64,000 nt of DNA from Petrolisthes cinctipes (GCA_033782935.1 JAWQEG010003750.1:2501-66500); one strand, 5' to 3'. Positions 24,712 through 37,040 are shown, counted from the stretch's first letter. The notes: generated from the letters alone by a model not told the origin. Numbers and translations are program-made.

Positions 24712-25100
24712 TTTTTTTTTTTTTCTTTACCACAACTTCGGGACTGTAGGCTGTCTCAGTCTTGCGAGGCCCGGAGATAATATAGTGTCGCACTAGATGA
24801 GCTTCATGGTGCTGGTAGCTTCTCTTCTGCCCCACTAGATGACGACACCTTATTTATACACGTCACTATTAGGAGAGGGCAGCTACACCGTCACTCACAG
24901 CATCTAGGAATATGGTCTTCTATGTTATGAGTTGACGACGATGTAGGGGGCCTTTTCTTGACGTGTCGGCGTAGCCACGATACTTGACGGACAGCAATAA
25001 CCATCGGATCACCTAGGAAGAACCCCAGACGTTTCTCGTGGACTCGAAACTGGGTCCATGACATTCGCATTCCGTCAGTGTATCCACTCTGCCACCGCCT
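24712..25100 (-). mobile_element. tRNA-derived SINE, full-length-looking copy
   Basis: Read on the minus strand, it begins with a tRNA-like head containing an A box (TGGCAGAGTGGA, 25083-25094) and a B box (GTTTCGAGTCC, 25040-25050), about 33 bp apart as in pol III promoters. An unrelated body of about 290 bp follows and ends in a poly(A) tail (poly T at 24712-24724 on the + strand). CCTATCT occurs at both edges (24705-24711 and 25101-25107), a likely target-site duplication. The head resembles class II tRNA (Ser/Leu-like) sequences. It sits in a CTAC-rich tract. Confidence 0.8.
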
Positions 25101-25287
25101 CCTATCTGTTTGAGTCTTCCCTTTGTGTCTTAACACATAATCCCTATCACATAACCCTTGTCACTTCTCACCCATTTTATTTTACACACTATACGGAATC
25201 CCACCATTCACAGTGATTAATAATATAATTTTGAACCACTGGTTGCATTGGTACTCTGTTGCACATATTTATATACAATATACTATA

Positions 25288-25307
25288 TGTATGTGTGTGT
25301 GTGTGTT

Positions 25308-25374
<67 letters not shown>
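25288..25374. repeat. Compound (GT)n(GA)n microsatellite
   Basis: Interrupted GT to 25318, then pure GA. Confidence 0.96.
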
Positions 25375-25379
<5 letters not shown>

Positions 25380-26450
25380 CGTGTGACAGACAGAGAAATA
25401 GACAGAAGGACAGACAAAACCAGACACATAGAGAAAGGAGGGGGGAGGGGGACTGTTGAGGTGGAGGAGAGTGCTGGTAGTAGGTAGCTGGTTCATAGGA
25501 GTGAGGTTGGAGGGTGGGATTGAGAAGTGTCTGACTGAGCGGCTGTCAGTAGTCAAGACTGGATGGAGACAAGGGGTTGGACACTTACCAACGTTGGGGC
25601 TTGAAAAGTTTTGGGTTGGGGGTCAAGGATGCCAGTGAATGAACTAATTGATGGTTTCTTTAATCATTTGCATTGTGGAGCAGCAATTGAATAATTTGTA
25701 TCGTATCTGAGGCAAAGAGAGTAAAGTATCTGTGAACCTTGTATAATTATGAAGGGATACATAAGGTTTGTCTTCGTACTTCTCTGTTGTCCTAATGTTG
25801 TTGTTGGTTTAATAATACCGTTGTTAGTTTCATACCTTTGACACTCTATGATACGTTTGGTCAAGCCGTATTAGAGTTCATTGGCATCACTGGCTGGGGT
25901 TAGGCACGGTGGGAAGAGAACAGAACAGGATAAAGTGGAAAGGCCTTGATCGAGGGGTATGGAGTGTGAGGCTGGAGGTGAGGAAAGGTTAGAATCGAGC
26001 CAGGTAGGGTAGGGTAGTGTAAGGTTGGGCCGGGTAGGGTAGGGATGGGTGGTTAAGAGTGAGTCTGGGTTGAGATACCGTGAGGATAGGATTAGGTGAG
26101 ATCGGAACTGGGTGCCTGACTGGTTGGCGTTTCTTGATATAAGGGATGGGGGTGAGGTGACAGTAAGGTAGGGAAGGGGTTGTGGTACAGTAACATAGGG
26201 GAATTGAATATAATGCTGGAGAAAGAGTAGGCTGAAGTTAAGAGAATCATAATGTTCTAGTCGAATTGAAATCTACTAAGCTCTTCAAACAGTGCTACTA
26301 AAATCAAACTTCTACTCCTATGCTGAGGTGTTATGTTTCCTGGTATGAATTCAGTAACCCTTCAATAATTTTACCACAACAACCGATTCTCCCCCCTTAC
26401 ACAGGAGTGAGGGTTGTGATTTTATGTGTTAGGTAATGTTGGATCTGCAA

Positions 26451-26610
26451 GGTGTACGGTTTATAATGGGTTGGTAAGAATGGGGTCGTGGAAATGAGGT
26501 GGAGTGGGATGTACTGGGTTGGGTCTGTTAGGTGTACGGTTTATAATGGGTAGGCAGGGATGGGGTCGTGGGAATGAGGTATAGTGGGATGACCTGGGTT
26601 GTGCTGTGGA
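26451..26610. repeat. 80-bp direct tandem duplication
   Basis: GGTGTACGGTTTATAATGGG begins two consecutive 80-bp units (26451 and 26531) that also share ATGGGGTCGTG and AATGAGGT. Confidence 0.85.
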
Positions 26611-26673
26611 TTAGGTTGAGCTGCGTGAGAAGGTTCCTAAAAACAAAGTAAACAGGTAAATCTTCATGATCGC

Positions 26674-26774
<101 letters not shown>

Positions 26775-27463
26775 TTCTTCGTCTTCTTTTCTGTTCCACG
26801 TTCTTCTTACCACATCTTTCATCTTTTGTGAGTCTGTTATCAAGTCTGAGTGTTTTTCTCCCTCTCGTCCCTGTCCTTCCTTCTCCCTCAGCATTCCTCT
26901 CTCGATCATCTCTACCCTTCCTTCTCCCTTACTCCCTCCCTCCTCTACTTGTATTATTCCTTTTATTTCTTCAGAAACAGAACCTTATCAATATCACTGA
27001 CACAAAGATAGGAACTTGTGAAGGACTGGTATGAAATATAAGCTTTCTTGCAATTCTTATCTGCTCATAGTTTTACTATCCCCTTGATAGTCAATTTGTA
27101 AACCTCTGTCCCCTCAGGATCGGTGTCTACAATTTGTGCGACATGACTTTAGGTGCAAGATTAATTTGTTCCATCTGGAAATGTTGAGCATTTTGTATAA
27201 ACCTGCCACTTTTACCTAACTTTCTGAAAATCCAAAGGGAAGAGTAGAAATTAGTGCAGTGAAGAGATAGCTGGCAGCTATTAAAAGACGTACAGAGAAA
27301 AGAAGGGGAACAGAAAGGAGGAAAGGGGTGAAGGAAAGCGAACAAAACACGATGATCAAGGGTGAAATGGAGAAAGCTAAGAGAGTAGAGCCAAATAATC
27401 ACACCTTGCATTGCCATTTTATAAGAGTTACAACACCCGGAAATCGAACCCCAGGCCAACAGG

Positions 27464-27591
<128 letters not shown>

Positions 27592-27847
27592 GAATGGGTG
27601 AGAGTGAGTGGGGTTAGTATGATGTGAGTGAGTGGGATGACAGGAAGAAATGTTCAAGCATGTTGCTGAGGAATGAAAGGTGTGTGGGAAAGAGGTGCAC
27701 GGAAGAGAGAGAGAGAGAGAGAGTGAGTGAGTGAGGGATGGATGAGAGTGGGAATGAGAAAGAGGGGAGGGGGGAGGAAGGAGAGGGAGGGAGGGAGGGA
27801 TGGAGGGATGGATGTGAGGAGTTGTTGGTTGCCAGTGAACCTTTTTG

Positions 27848-27966
27848 TATGCAGGGACGTGGTGGAGAGCCAATGTACAGCACAGCGCGCCTCACAGTCG
27901 TAAATCTCCAGTGGGATTTTTACTTCGATTACCGTCTCCTCCCGTCGCCACCCAGGGCCAAGAGGG
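27848..27966. other. Unique island, candidate terminal exon or CNE
   Basis: After an acceptor-like CTTTTTGTATGCAG the + strand reads PMYSTARLTVVNLQWDFYFD followed by YRLLPSPPRAKRE and a stop at 27969-27971. The STARLTVV string resembles the end of an Ig-type domain, but nothing adjacent supports one, and the minus strand is also open. Confidence 0.2.
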
Positions 27967-28199
27967 AATGAGTAAAGAGGGAAGGGTGCCACGAAGGTTT
28001 GGGTTGTGGAAGATGGGTGTTGAGGGTGTGAGTGTGTGGGTGTAGAGGGTGTGTGGGTGTGGGTGTAGAGGGTTGCGGGTGAGTGTATCGTAGCGGGAAG
28101 CGGACGAAGTTAAGTGGGAGGGTGTGAGGGGAGGGACTGGGGCGAGGGGTGGTGGTGCTCCAGTGTTTAGAGGGAAATCAGGCATAAACACTGCTCTGA

Positions 28200-28620
28200 C
28201 AGTCTCCAGGCCGCAGCCACCAGCACCACCACGGCCTCTCCACCACTCCACCAGTACCAACACGGCCTCTCCACCACTCCACCAGTACCACCACAGCCAC
28301 TCCACCACTCTACCAGTATTCCATACACCACCAAAGCCACTCCACCACTCCATATACCATCACGGCCTCTCCACCACTCCATATACCATCACAGCCTCTC
28401 CACCAGTACGCCATACACCACCAGTCCATATACCACCGCGGCCTCTCCACCACTCCACATACACTACCACAGCCTCTCTACCAGTCCATATACCACCACG
28501 CCTCTCTATCATTCCAAATACACCACCACTGCCTCTCTACTACTTCACATACACCACCACTGGCTCTCCACCACTTCACACTCACCACCACTGGCTCTCC
28601 ACCACTTCACAACCAATATT
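28200..28620. repeat. Degenerate CCA-rich minisatellite
   Basis: CACGGCCTCTCCACCACTCC and variants repeat irregularly over about 400 bp. Confidence 0.75.
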
Positions 28621-28861
28621 ATCACCACTGTTATTATCACCATCTCTTTTCCTCCATTACTTCCATGTACTGTATAGGGCCTCCTTTCTCCACTCTTTTT
28701 ATTACCCTTTGACTCACTTCTCTTACATATTTTTATCTTCACTTTATACCATCCAGCAGTGTGTATTATATTATCAAGTCCCATTCTTTATTACTAATGT
28801 TGTCTCCACTACTAACTCTTATTGTATTGTCTCTATTCCTCCGCTGAGAACAACAACAACA

Positions 28862-28929
<68 letters not shown>
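28862..28929. repeat. (ACT)n microsatellite
   Basis: About 22 units; open frames across it are Thr/Ser homopolymers, not genes. Confidence 0.96.
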
Positions 28930-28936
<7 letters not shown>

Positions 28937-29494
28937 TATACTACTACTACTAATAATAATACTAGTACTACTACTCCTCACTGTATCACTGAGTTTGAGG
29001 AAGATTATGTTCTCACTCATGCTTGTTTGTTTATGGTATTTGGTTAATGCATAAGGTAATTCTTCTAGTTACTAAGGGATTTTGAATCAACTTCATAGGA
29101 TGATGGGTCATTTCAACATCATCTTTCTAGTACAGCATCATCATCATCATCATCACATACCCATTCATACTTCTTGAATACTTTTTGAGGTGATCAATCT
29201 TCTCTACCTGATGTTGCTCTGGTCTACCATAATCTATCTCTACTCTACCTGATCTATTGTACCTTCCAATAACCTGACCCATCACTACTTAAAGTTACTC
29301 TGAGCCATAACATTAGTCAGGGTATTTACGACCAGGAGATGAAACCTGATATGTATAGTGTTTTACTATACATGAATCCCTCTCAATGTACTGCACCTCT
29401 TGCAAACACTTTACATTGCAAATACCAGACAATGACCAGACCAGACAGTGCTCAAGAGTTCCTCGTCCTCGTCCAACCCTTTTACTATAACCAG

Positions 29495-29606
<112 letters not shown>

Positions 29607-30194
29607 TTATTTATATAAATAGTAGGGAGGTGACCATTCAGACTCCTGGCCCACACATATACACGGGGTTCATTTTGTCGACATAACCTGGAGCAACAAG
29701 TTGACTGGGGCCTTCCTTTCCTCTTGACGTGCCTCGACCTTGTACTTAGATTCCAGGGAAGGCCGTGAAAGGAATTTATGTTTTTGTCAAGGGGTCTATC
29801 TACTCCTTATTCAAACTCAAGACGCACGTTAAAAAAAAAATATATATATCAACTTGTGTCTCCAGTTGTCATAATCGTGCACTGGGGTAAGTGGGAAGAG
29901 TTTGGAAGTAAGCAAGGGAGGAAGAGTAAGAGAGCATAACTAAGACTGGGAGGAATTGCTGGAGGGAGAGATGAAAATATAGAAAAAAAAGAAGGATATG
30001 AAAGAAACGAAGGACGAAGAGATGGACAAGATGAAGGGGTGGTTGAGGGAAATGGGCGTAGAAGAGAGATGGGAAGAAAGGGGAAAGAGGGAGCGTAGAA
30101 GATGATATAAAGAACAGCAGTTGTCCCTAATAAACAAAAGGATTATTGTTCCCATAACACTGCTACCTCACCAACACTACTACAACTACTATCC

Positions 30195-30310
30195 CATCAC
30201 TGCTACTACTACTACTACCTCTCCATCACTGCTACTACTACTACTACCTCTCCATCACTGCTACTACTACTACTACCTCCATCACTACTACTACTACTAC
30301 TACTATTACT
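30195..30310. repeat. 29-bp minisatellite, CTA-rich
   Basis: CATCACTGCTACTACTACTA CTACCTCTC repeats at 29, 29 and 27 bp spacing. Confidence 0.85.
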
Positions 30311-31449
30311 TATTCATCCTTGTTATTATTTCCCCATTCCTCACATGTACTACCACTCTCTCCCTGCTGCTACCATCCTATCATTCCTACATCCTCTTCA
30401 CCCCCCTTACATCCTCCTCACCCCTCCTACCTTCACCGTCCCCAGTCCTCCTTCCTACCTTCTCCCTTTCCCTCTTACATGTCTTTTTTTTATTTTTTAC
30501 TATCATTCATGTTCTCTCCCTCACACTCCTAATCCTCCCTCTCTCTCTCTCTCTCTCCCCCTTCTCTCCTCCATCCATCCATCCATCCACGCACCCCGTC
30601 CCACTTACGGTCTCCCCATTACATCTACGACTGACTTCTTACCTCCCCACCCCTCATCATCATCATCATCATCTCCCTCATCACTGCAGGGGGTGGATGG
30701 ATGGGGGGGAGGGGGGGACGATGAGTGAGGAAGGAGGGGGGGAGGTGGGGGTTCGCCTGGCGGGGACTTGTCGCTCGCTTACACTTGTTACCCGCTCAAC
30801 GACCGCTAGCCAACACGACGGCAGCACGGTGGTGGGAGGAGAGCTGGGTGTTGGTGGTGGGTACGGGGAGCGGGGGGAGCTGGGTGTTGGTGGTGGGTAG
30901 GGGTAGCGGGGCAAACTGGGTAGGGGACAGAGGGGAGAGAGAAGGGGAGGAGTGGCAAGGAGACAGGGGGGAAAGGGGATAGAGGTAAGGAGGGTAGGGG
31001 TCGGTAGGGGGATGCGACATGTTTGATCTGTGATAAGAGTAGTACAAGTGAGATGCTCAAAGGGTTGGTGGTGGTAGGGGGCAGGGGAGTGGAGGGGAAG
31101 GAGGGTAGGAGGAAAGGGAAACTCGGGAGGGAGGAGGTGAAGAAGGGAGAGTTGTTGGAAAGGGAGAAAATTGATGAATGAGGAGAGAGGGAGGGAGAGC
31201 GGAAGGAAAGTATGAGGTAGAAAGGTAAAGGATTTGGGAGGAAGACAGGAGGTAAATAGGGAGGAAGGTAGGAGGACAAACTGGGGAGGAAGGTACAGTA
31301 GGAGGAAGCCATGAGTGGAAGGTGGGAACAAAAACTGGGAAGAGGTAGCAAGGAATGGGGAGAATAAAGTTGGCAAGTGAGGAACATTCAGACAAACAAA
31401 CAAATAAGACAAACAGACCAACAACATCAAAAGTGGAGGTCATCAGCTT

Positions 31450-31451
<2 letters not shown>

Positions 31452-31483
<32 letters not shown>
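31452..31483. repeat. (AC)n microsatellite
   Basis: Pure, about 16 units. Confidence 0.93.
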
Positions 31484-31484
<1 letters not shown>

Positions 31485-31621
31485 CAAGACCAAGAAGACC
31501 AACCATAGGGACCGATTGCTGACGGGTGGGTGGGCAGGGTGAATGGTTGTGTGGTATCAGATCAAGGGAAGACTCGGGTATAATTGATGGGAGAAGAAAG
31601 AGGCGTAACGGATAAACTGGA

Positions 31622-31652
<31 letters not shown>

Positions 31653-31820
31653 CAAGCAAGGAGATAGGCAGGCAGGTAGGTAGGTAGAGAGGTAGGTAGA
31701 ATAGTTAGGTAGGTAGGAAGGCAGATAATTAGATAGGCAGACAGGCAGGCAGGCAGGTAGCTAGGCAGGCAGGCAGGCAGGTAGGTAAGTAGGCAGGCAG
31801 GTAGGTAGGCAGGTAGGTAC
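31622..31820. repeat. GGCA/GGTA tetranucleotide tract
   Basis: Long runs of GGCA and GGTA in mixed blocks over about 200 bp. Confidence 0.9.
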
Positions 31821-33063
31821 TGTCGCCTCTTTGGTCTGTTGCTAACCAATGGTATTCAAACATAGTGCCATGAATAATACATGATTATCCTCCTTTATTT
31901 GACTATAATGTAGCCTTAAAGATTCATTCATACAATCCAGATGGGATCATTGCCCATTCCCAACGGTATAATTACCATCAATGGAACGGGAGTGACGAAA
32001 GGACTCTTGGAGATGAATGTACACTGGCCTCCACTGCCTCGTTTCCCATGTAGCGTTGACAGTTTTCTCTTACCGTATTACACAGATGTCTGGCTCCAAC
32101 CATAGAGTACATGTAAATATTATTAGCCTTCCACTACAACCATGAGAAAATTCCCATTATAGCACAAAACAGGATAGACGTCACACGAGTGCTTGACAAG
32201 TCAGAGTGCCATTCCTCGGTAGAAGAATGTAGAATATAAAGAGATAAGGAGCGATTCATGAAAACATCAGTTAAAAAACGGAAAACAGAAACAAGTATAA
32301 TTTTGGAAACAGGAAAACTGAAATGGAAAAAAATATTAAACAGAAAATTCAGGTAAAAGCTGAAGAAACAAAAATAAATAGACAAGAAATACTAAAACAT
32401 AAAGCAAAAAAAGAGTAAGCATAAAAAACAAAACAAAATCAGGGGAAAAGGTAAAGGAGTCAGAACGGGTCTCATTCCGGGTGTGACTTGAAACACGTTG
32501 GAATTGTACCTTGTGGAAAAATAGAATACCAGTAGTTGTAATGAAGTAAGTTGTTGATATATTTTTTTTTTTTTTAATGTCAACCGGATTAAGAAGCAGA
32601 CAGACTGGCAGAGAGAGAGAGAGAGAGAAGGGAAAATGAGGTATATATAGTGTATTTATAGAGATATGGGTCATCTGAACGGCTCCATGTAACATAACTC
32701 AACTCCTAACACATTGCAACTGCTGTAATTAAAATGACCTACCATTCTCTCTATTCTTCTTTTCCTACGACTGTCACACCTTCAGGAGAATTATGTATCA
32801 GTATTATTTGGATTAGTGATTTGTGCTTCTATATAATTATTCCCATGAGTGGATAAGTGTCCCTTGTTGTTGTTGTTGTTGTTGTTATATTCATGTAGGC
32901 ATATAATATTAAGTAAGAATAAGCATAACCCAGACACACACCAAACAACTATAAACGCCACGTGTGCGTCGACCTGAGCCTTTGAATATTATTGGATTTG
33001 TTGTATTTGCTGTGTGAAAGATTCTAATTTCTTAAAACATATAATACTTTCATTTTTTTAAAC

Positions 33064-33260
33064 AGCCGACAATGCACCGATTCCCCCGTTTATTTTCCTT
33101 ACTATTTTCGGTAGATGTAATGCAATCTAACACAATTTACACAAAAACATTTAAAGAACAAAAATGACTTATCTGCAATAATTGATAAACACTTCAATAT
33201 ATGCAAAATGTGTATGTAAGGCCAAATTTCTTTTAAAGGAATCTGTGTATTTTACAAGAA
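33064..33260 (-). mobile_element. MITE family B copy
   Basis: AATGCACCGATTCCCCCG at the left, GGAATCTGTGTATTTTACAA at the right, with the reverse-complement family interior (CGGTAGATGTAATGCAATCT, CACTTCAATATATGC). Confidence 0.62.
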
Positions 33261-33284
33261 CCTACGATAATCAAATTGACGATA

Positions 33285-33476
33285 TATACTATTATATACT
33301 ATTTTATATACTATTTATATATATATTATGCTATTATATACTATTTTATATACTATTTATGTATATATACTATTATATACTATTTTATATACTATTTATA
33401 TATATACTATTATATACTATTTTATATACTATTTATATATATATACTATTATATACTATTTTATATACTATTTTAA
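33285..33476. repeat. ~39-41-bp AT-rich minisatellite, five units
   Basis: ACTATTATATACTATTTTAT followed by ATACTATTTATATATAT, about five units with small length changes. Confidence 0.85.
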
Positions 33477-33540
33477 GGGATAGTTTTGAAGAATAAGTAG
33501 TCCACCTAACATTATTTCCCACAGTACAACAAACAGGCCC

Positions 33541-33781
33541 TTAAGGGGGTGCGGGAATAGGGGGACAGGCTTGGGGGTGAGGGGGGCGGGAATAGGGGGA
33601 CAGGCTTGGGGTGGGTAGAAAGCCTGTCCCCTATTCCCGCACCCTCCTAAACCCCCCCCCCCTTCACGCCTGTCTCCCCCTGCTCCCGCACCCGCCAAAC
33701 ACCCACCCAAGCCTGTCCCCTATTCACGCACCCCCCTAAACCCCCGCCGAGCCTGTCCCCCTATTCCCACACCCCCTTAAA
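33541..33781. repeat. G-rich/C-rich inverted tandem repeat (hairpin and G-quadruplex prone)
   Basis: About 28-40-bp units containing GGGAATAGGGGGACAGGCTT occur twice in G-rich orientation (33541-33620) and about four times in C-rich orientation (33629-33781). The outermost 37 bp at each end are inverted copies (TTAAGGGGGTG ... CACCCCCTTAA). The left half has nine runs of three or more G. Confidence 0.85.
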
Positions 33782-33845
33782 GGTAATATGAAGAAGAGGT
33801 AATCACTGGTCCACACCCAAGTAGTGTCCATATACAGATTTTTTG

Positions 33846-33849
<4 letters not shown>

Positions 33850-33919
<70 letters not shown>
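33850..33919. repeat. (GA)n microsatellite
   Basis: Pure, about 35 units. Confidence 0.97.
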
Positions 33920-33921
<2 letters not shown>

Positions 33922-34048
33922 AAGCTTCTTAATTAAAGGAAGGAAGGCGGGTTGTAAAGCAGGTGCAATACAGAGGGCGGTATATAGGTCATTTCATAAT
34001 TTAGTAGGTGATAGAAAGAACTGTATCACAAGCTCCTTAAGCTAATGA

Positions 34049-34052
<4 letters not shown>

Positions 34053-34086
<34 letters not shown>

Positions 34087-34167
34087 ACTACAAGGTGTAA
34101 GTGCAATGATGGTGTGTGTGTGTGTGTGTGTGTGTACTGTAAGGTGTAAATGCAATGAGGCAGGATG

Positions 34168-34209
<42 letters not shown>

Positions 34210-34300
34210 ACTACAAGGTGTAAGTGCAATGAGGCAGGATGGTGTGTGTGTGTGTGTGTGTGTGTGTACTACAAGGTGTAAGTGCAATGAGGAGGGATGG
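34053..34300. repeat. Composite array: unique unit plus GT microsatellite, four copies
   Basis: TACTACAAGGTGTAAGTGCA ATGAGGCAGGATG alternates with (GT)n tracts of different length, four times. Confidence 0.85.
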
Positions 34301-34394
34301 TGAGAAGAGCGGATAATGGTGAGGCTAAGGAGCGGGCGCAGGAGATAATGACGAGGAGATTGGTGATGATAATGACAGTGAGGAGAGGATGGGA

Positions 34395-34690
34395 ATGATG
34401 GTGGTGGTGGTGGTGGTGGTGATGGTGATGGTGGTGGTGGTGAAGATGATGGTGGTGGTGGCGCCAGGTGGTAGTGATGGTAAAACTTGTGGAGATGATG
34501 ATGGTGAATAGTGGTTGTGGTAGTGATGGTAGATGATGGTAGTGGTGGTTGTGATGCATGGTGAATAGTTGGCTGTGGTGGTGATAGTAGAAGTAGTGAT
34601 GATAATAGAATATCTGATGGTAATGGTGGTGATGGTGGTGGTGATGGTGATGGTAGGAGTGGTTGTGGTGATAATAGAGTTGGTAGTGAT
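34395..34690. repeat. GGT/GATGGT-rich simple sequence
   Basis: Mixed GGT and GAT trinucleotides over about 300 bp; a related (GGT)n patch lies at 35070-35120. Confidence 0.85.
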
Positions 34691-36164
34691 GATAATGCTG
34701 TGGAGAATAAAAGGAGATAAATTTAATCCTAAAAAGACAGACAGACAGACAGACAGAGATAGTGCAAAACGACAGAATGAAAAAGAGACATCGAGACAGA
34801 GAGATGATGGGGAAGAAAAAAAAAAGTAAGAGAAGGGAGAAATAGAAAGAAGGATGGGAAAGAAATGGAGAGAGATGAGGAAGAAATGGTAGAGATGGAG
34901 GGAAGGGTGGGTGGGAGGGAGAGTTGAAGGGGAGGGAAGGAGGGAGAAATGGAGGGGGGGGGGAGGCAGACCGTGAAGGACACAGTGGAAATTACGGGGT
35001 GAGGGGAGGGGTCAGTGGAAGGAGGGAGGGGTCATTGGTGGAGAAGGGGGAGGTGGAGGAGGAGGAGGTCAGTGGTGGTGGTGGTGGTGGTGATGGTGAT
35101 GATGGTGGTTGTGGTGGTGATGAAACAAAGGAATACAAAAGAATACAAAGGACCTTCAAACTGCAACAGACTTAATTAAAGGTCCTTGGGAGGCTGTTTG
35201 GTTTAGGTGTGTACACTGTCGCCCTAAAGTTCCTTAACTCCTCCATTCAGTCTCGAACATTTTAGATTCATTTATGTGGTCTTCTTCTGGTTGGCACTGA
35301 GACCAACATGAACATCTGAAGCAGCCAGGGAAGCAATAGCCGACTGCTGGAGTTATCGGACTTTTGGGCGAGAGTGTATCTACAGTTGGAATTTTTATTT
35401 TGGCAAAAGCGCATCGAGTCCCTTCTATGAAATATTTGATTAGAGTCACGATTCGCGTACATTCCAGTGCTTATAGGTTGCTGGTAAATGTCTCATTACG
35501 TAAAAATATGGTATAATTTGTCTTGCATTGCAAATCATGTACCGAAAAAAGCCAAGAAATAAATGAAGGTTTCAGTATTTTTACCAATTAAAAAAGAGCA
35601 TGGTTTATTAGGACGAGGGAAAGTACAGCACTAAAAAAACTTTGTTGGAATTGTAAGAGGAAGTGGTGATCAGCAGTTTCTGAGCAGTGCATGGCAGGGG
35701 TGGGATGTTGTAAAGGAAGAGGTTTCCCTGTATGTTGTGGCAATGAAGTTGGGATGGCGTGTTGGAGAGGTTGCTGTGAATGGTAGAAAAATATGGTTGT
35801 CGTTAAAAGGTTAAATGGATTTTGTGAGTGTCGGAAAAGTAGAGTGTAAGGGTGAAGAGTGTGCTAGCCGTGGTAGAAGGAGTAGAGGAGAAATGTGTGG
35901 TGTCATAGGTGTTGGTAGGAGTTACTCAAACCTGTATATAACCTAGAATGATAATAATCCACACAGCCATATAACACTAAACAATAATAATGTAGTTGTA
36001 CTCTTGCGTGGGTACCAGACAGGCTGGTGAAATAAAACTCCAACATGGGACGCGACTTCAATACAGAGTAGTTCCGTGTTGGTGTTGTATTTCGCCAGTT
36101 GTATTCTTGCTGCCTATTGCCTTACCTTTACTGAACCATGTTTTTTCTTCTCTTGTGCCTGCAG
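34691..36164. other. Sequence upstream of the first recognised TMTC exon
   Basis: Purine-rich 34730-35060, a (GGT)n patch, a family B copy and unique sequence. The last part should be TMTC intron; its 5' boundary is not seen. Confidence 0.6.
35398..35590 (+). mobile_element. MITE family B copy
   Basis: Interior ATTCGCGTACATTCCAGTGC, TTATAGGTTGCTGGTAAATG and TTGTCTTGCATTGCA match the family, and the right end TTTCAGTATTTTTACCAA mirrors the left end TTTTGGCAAAAGCGCATCGA. Confidence 0.65.
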
Positions 36165-36302
36165 CCGCGCCATAAAGACGAACCCTGATGTGCTGCCCAC
36201 GACGCCCCTCTCGCAGCTACTGTGGGACGACTTTTGGGGGACGCCCCTCACCCACAGTGGCTCCCACAAGTCCTACCGCCCCCTCACCGTATTATCCTTC
36301 AG
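36165..36302 (+). CDS. TMTC2: TMTC2-like protein, internal coding exon (first luminal loop)
   Basis: This exon encodes about 46 residues running from RAIKTNPDV through DDFWGTPL to [17 protein letters not shown] proteins are multi-pass ER proteins with a GT-C-type membrane half and C-terminal TPR repeats; they O-mannosylate cadherin-type domains. The DDFWG and SHKSYRPL blocks are family hallmarks of the first luminal loop, where GT-C enzymes keep catalytic acidic residues. The acceptor is a pyrimidine-rich tract ending in GCAG at 36161-36164, and the donor is GTGGGT from 36303. The exon begins with one base completing a codon and ends with the first two bases (AG) of an Arg codon, completed by A at 38276. 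The residues before the acceptor read as intron, so the coding start is not here; the expected upstream exon, with the first membrane helix and an Asp-Asp-Ser ending, was not found. The TMTC2 assignment over TMTC1/3/4 rests on remembered similarity. Confidence 0.93.
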
Positions 36303-36909
36303 GTGGGTACTCGATTTCGTGTCATAATTATACCGTCTAAGTTCAGTCATGTGCCATAGTTCTATAACACCTTTGAATGAACCTTCCTCTAAAATTTATG
36401 TGAAAGTATATTAGATGTAAATTTTGTTTGGCAAGATCCATTCAATTTGATGGAGCTGCAATGGGTGGAAAGAATCACACCAACAAACAGTGTAGAGGAA
36501 GAACAGAGATATATATTTCTTCTACTCCACTCACCAACTCACCCATCCACTCACACACACACATACTGTACACACAAACACACTCACTGGAACACATACA
36601 CACACAGACAAACATGCAAACCGAGAGGGGAGTGGTTGTTGTTGGTACTGATCCTTTCCTACGGGACTGATGACAGGAACACCTACTGGCTGGCTGGCTG
36701 GCTGGATGGCTGGTTGGGTCTTCAGCTGGCAAACTTATATATCCTTCTGTTCAGTCGCCGTAAAATTGCTGTCCCTCCTCTCACCACGCGAGTCCTTTCC
36801 TCAGCCCTTCCGTCCTTCCTTCCTTTCATTTTTTTCATTCTTCCCTTGCCTTCTTGCTTTCTTGCTCTTCCTGCTTTCTTCCTATAATCTTTCTTTTTCG
36901 ATTGTTGAT

Positions 36910-37040
36910 TTCTTAAGGGGGAAGTACAGTGTTGTTAAATCTGAGCAACTGATTCCTCCAAGCCACAAACCACTGTTCATCCGGTCTTGTTTCCTAATAT
37001 ACCGTACGTTACATTAGAGGAATCAAGGCGCTCTAATGTA
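36910..37040. mobile_element. Palindromic MITE family A copy inside the TMTC intron
   Basis: CAACTGATTCCTCCAAGCCA and the inverse TTAGAGGAATCAAGGCGC surround CGGTCTTGTTTCCTAATATA. The outer left arm TTAAGGGGGAAGT is retained. Confidence 0.55.

Noticed and set aside
25040..25094. A stand-alone tRNA gene
   Set aside because: A and B boxes are present, but the sequence continues into a SINE body with a poly(A) tail and no cloverleaf acceptor pairing was apparent.
28124..29047. 307-codon + strand frame
   Set aside because: Made of the CCA-rich minisatellite and the (ACT)n tract.
30121..31430. Overlapping frames of about 250 codons on both strands
   Set aside because: Low-complexity pyrimidine/purine bias explains the lack of stops; products have no recognisable features.
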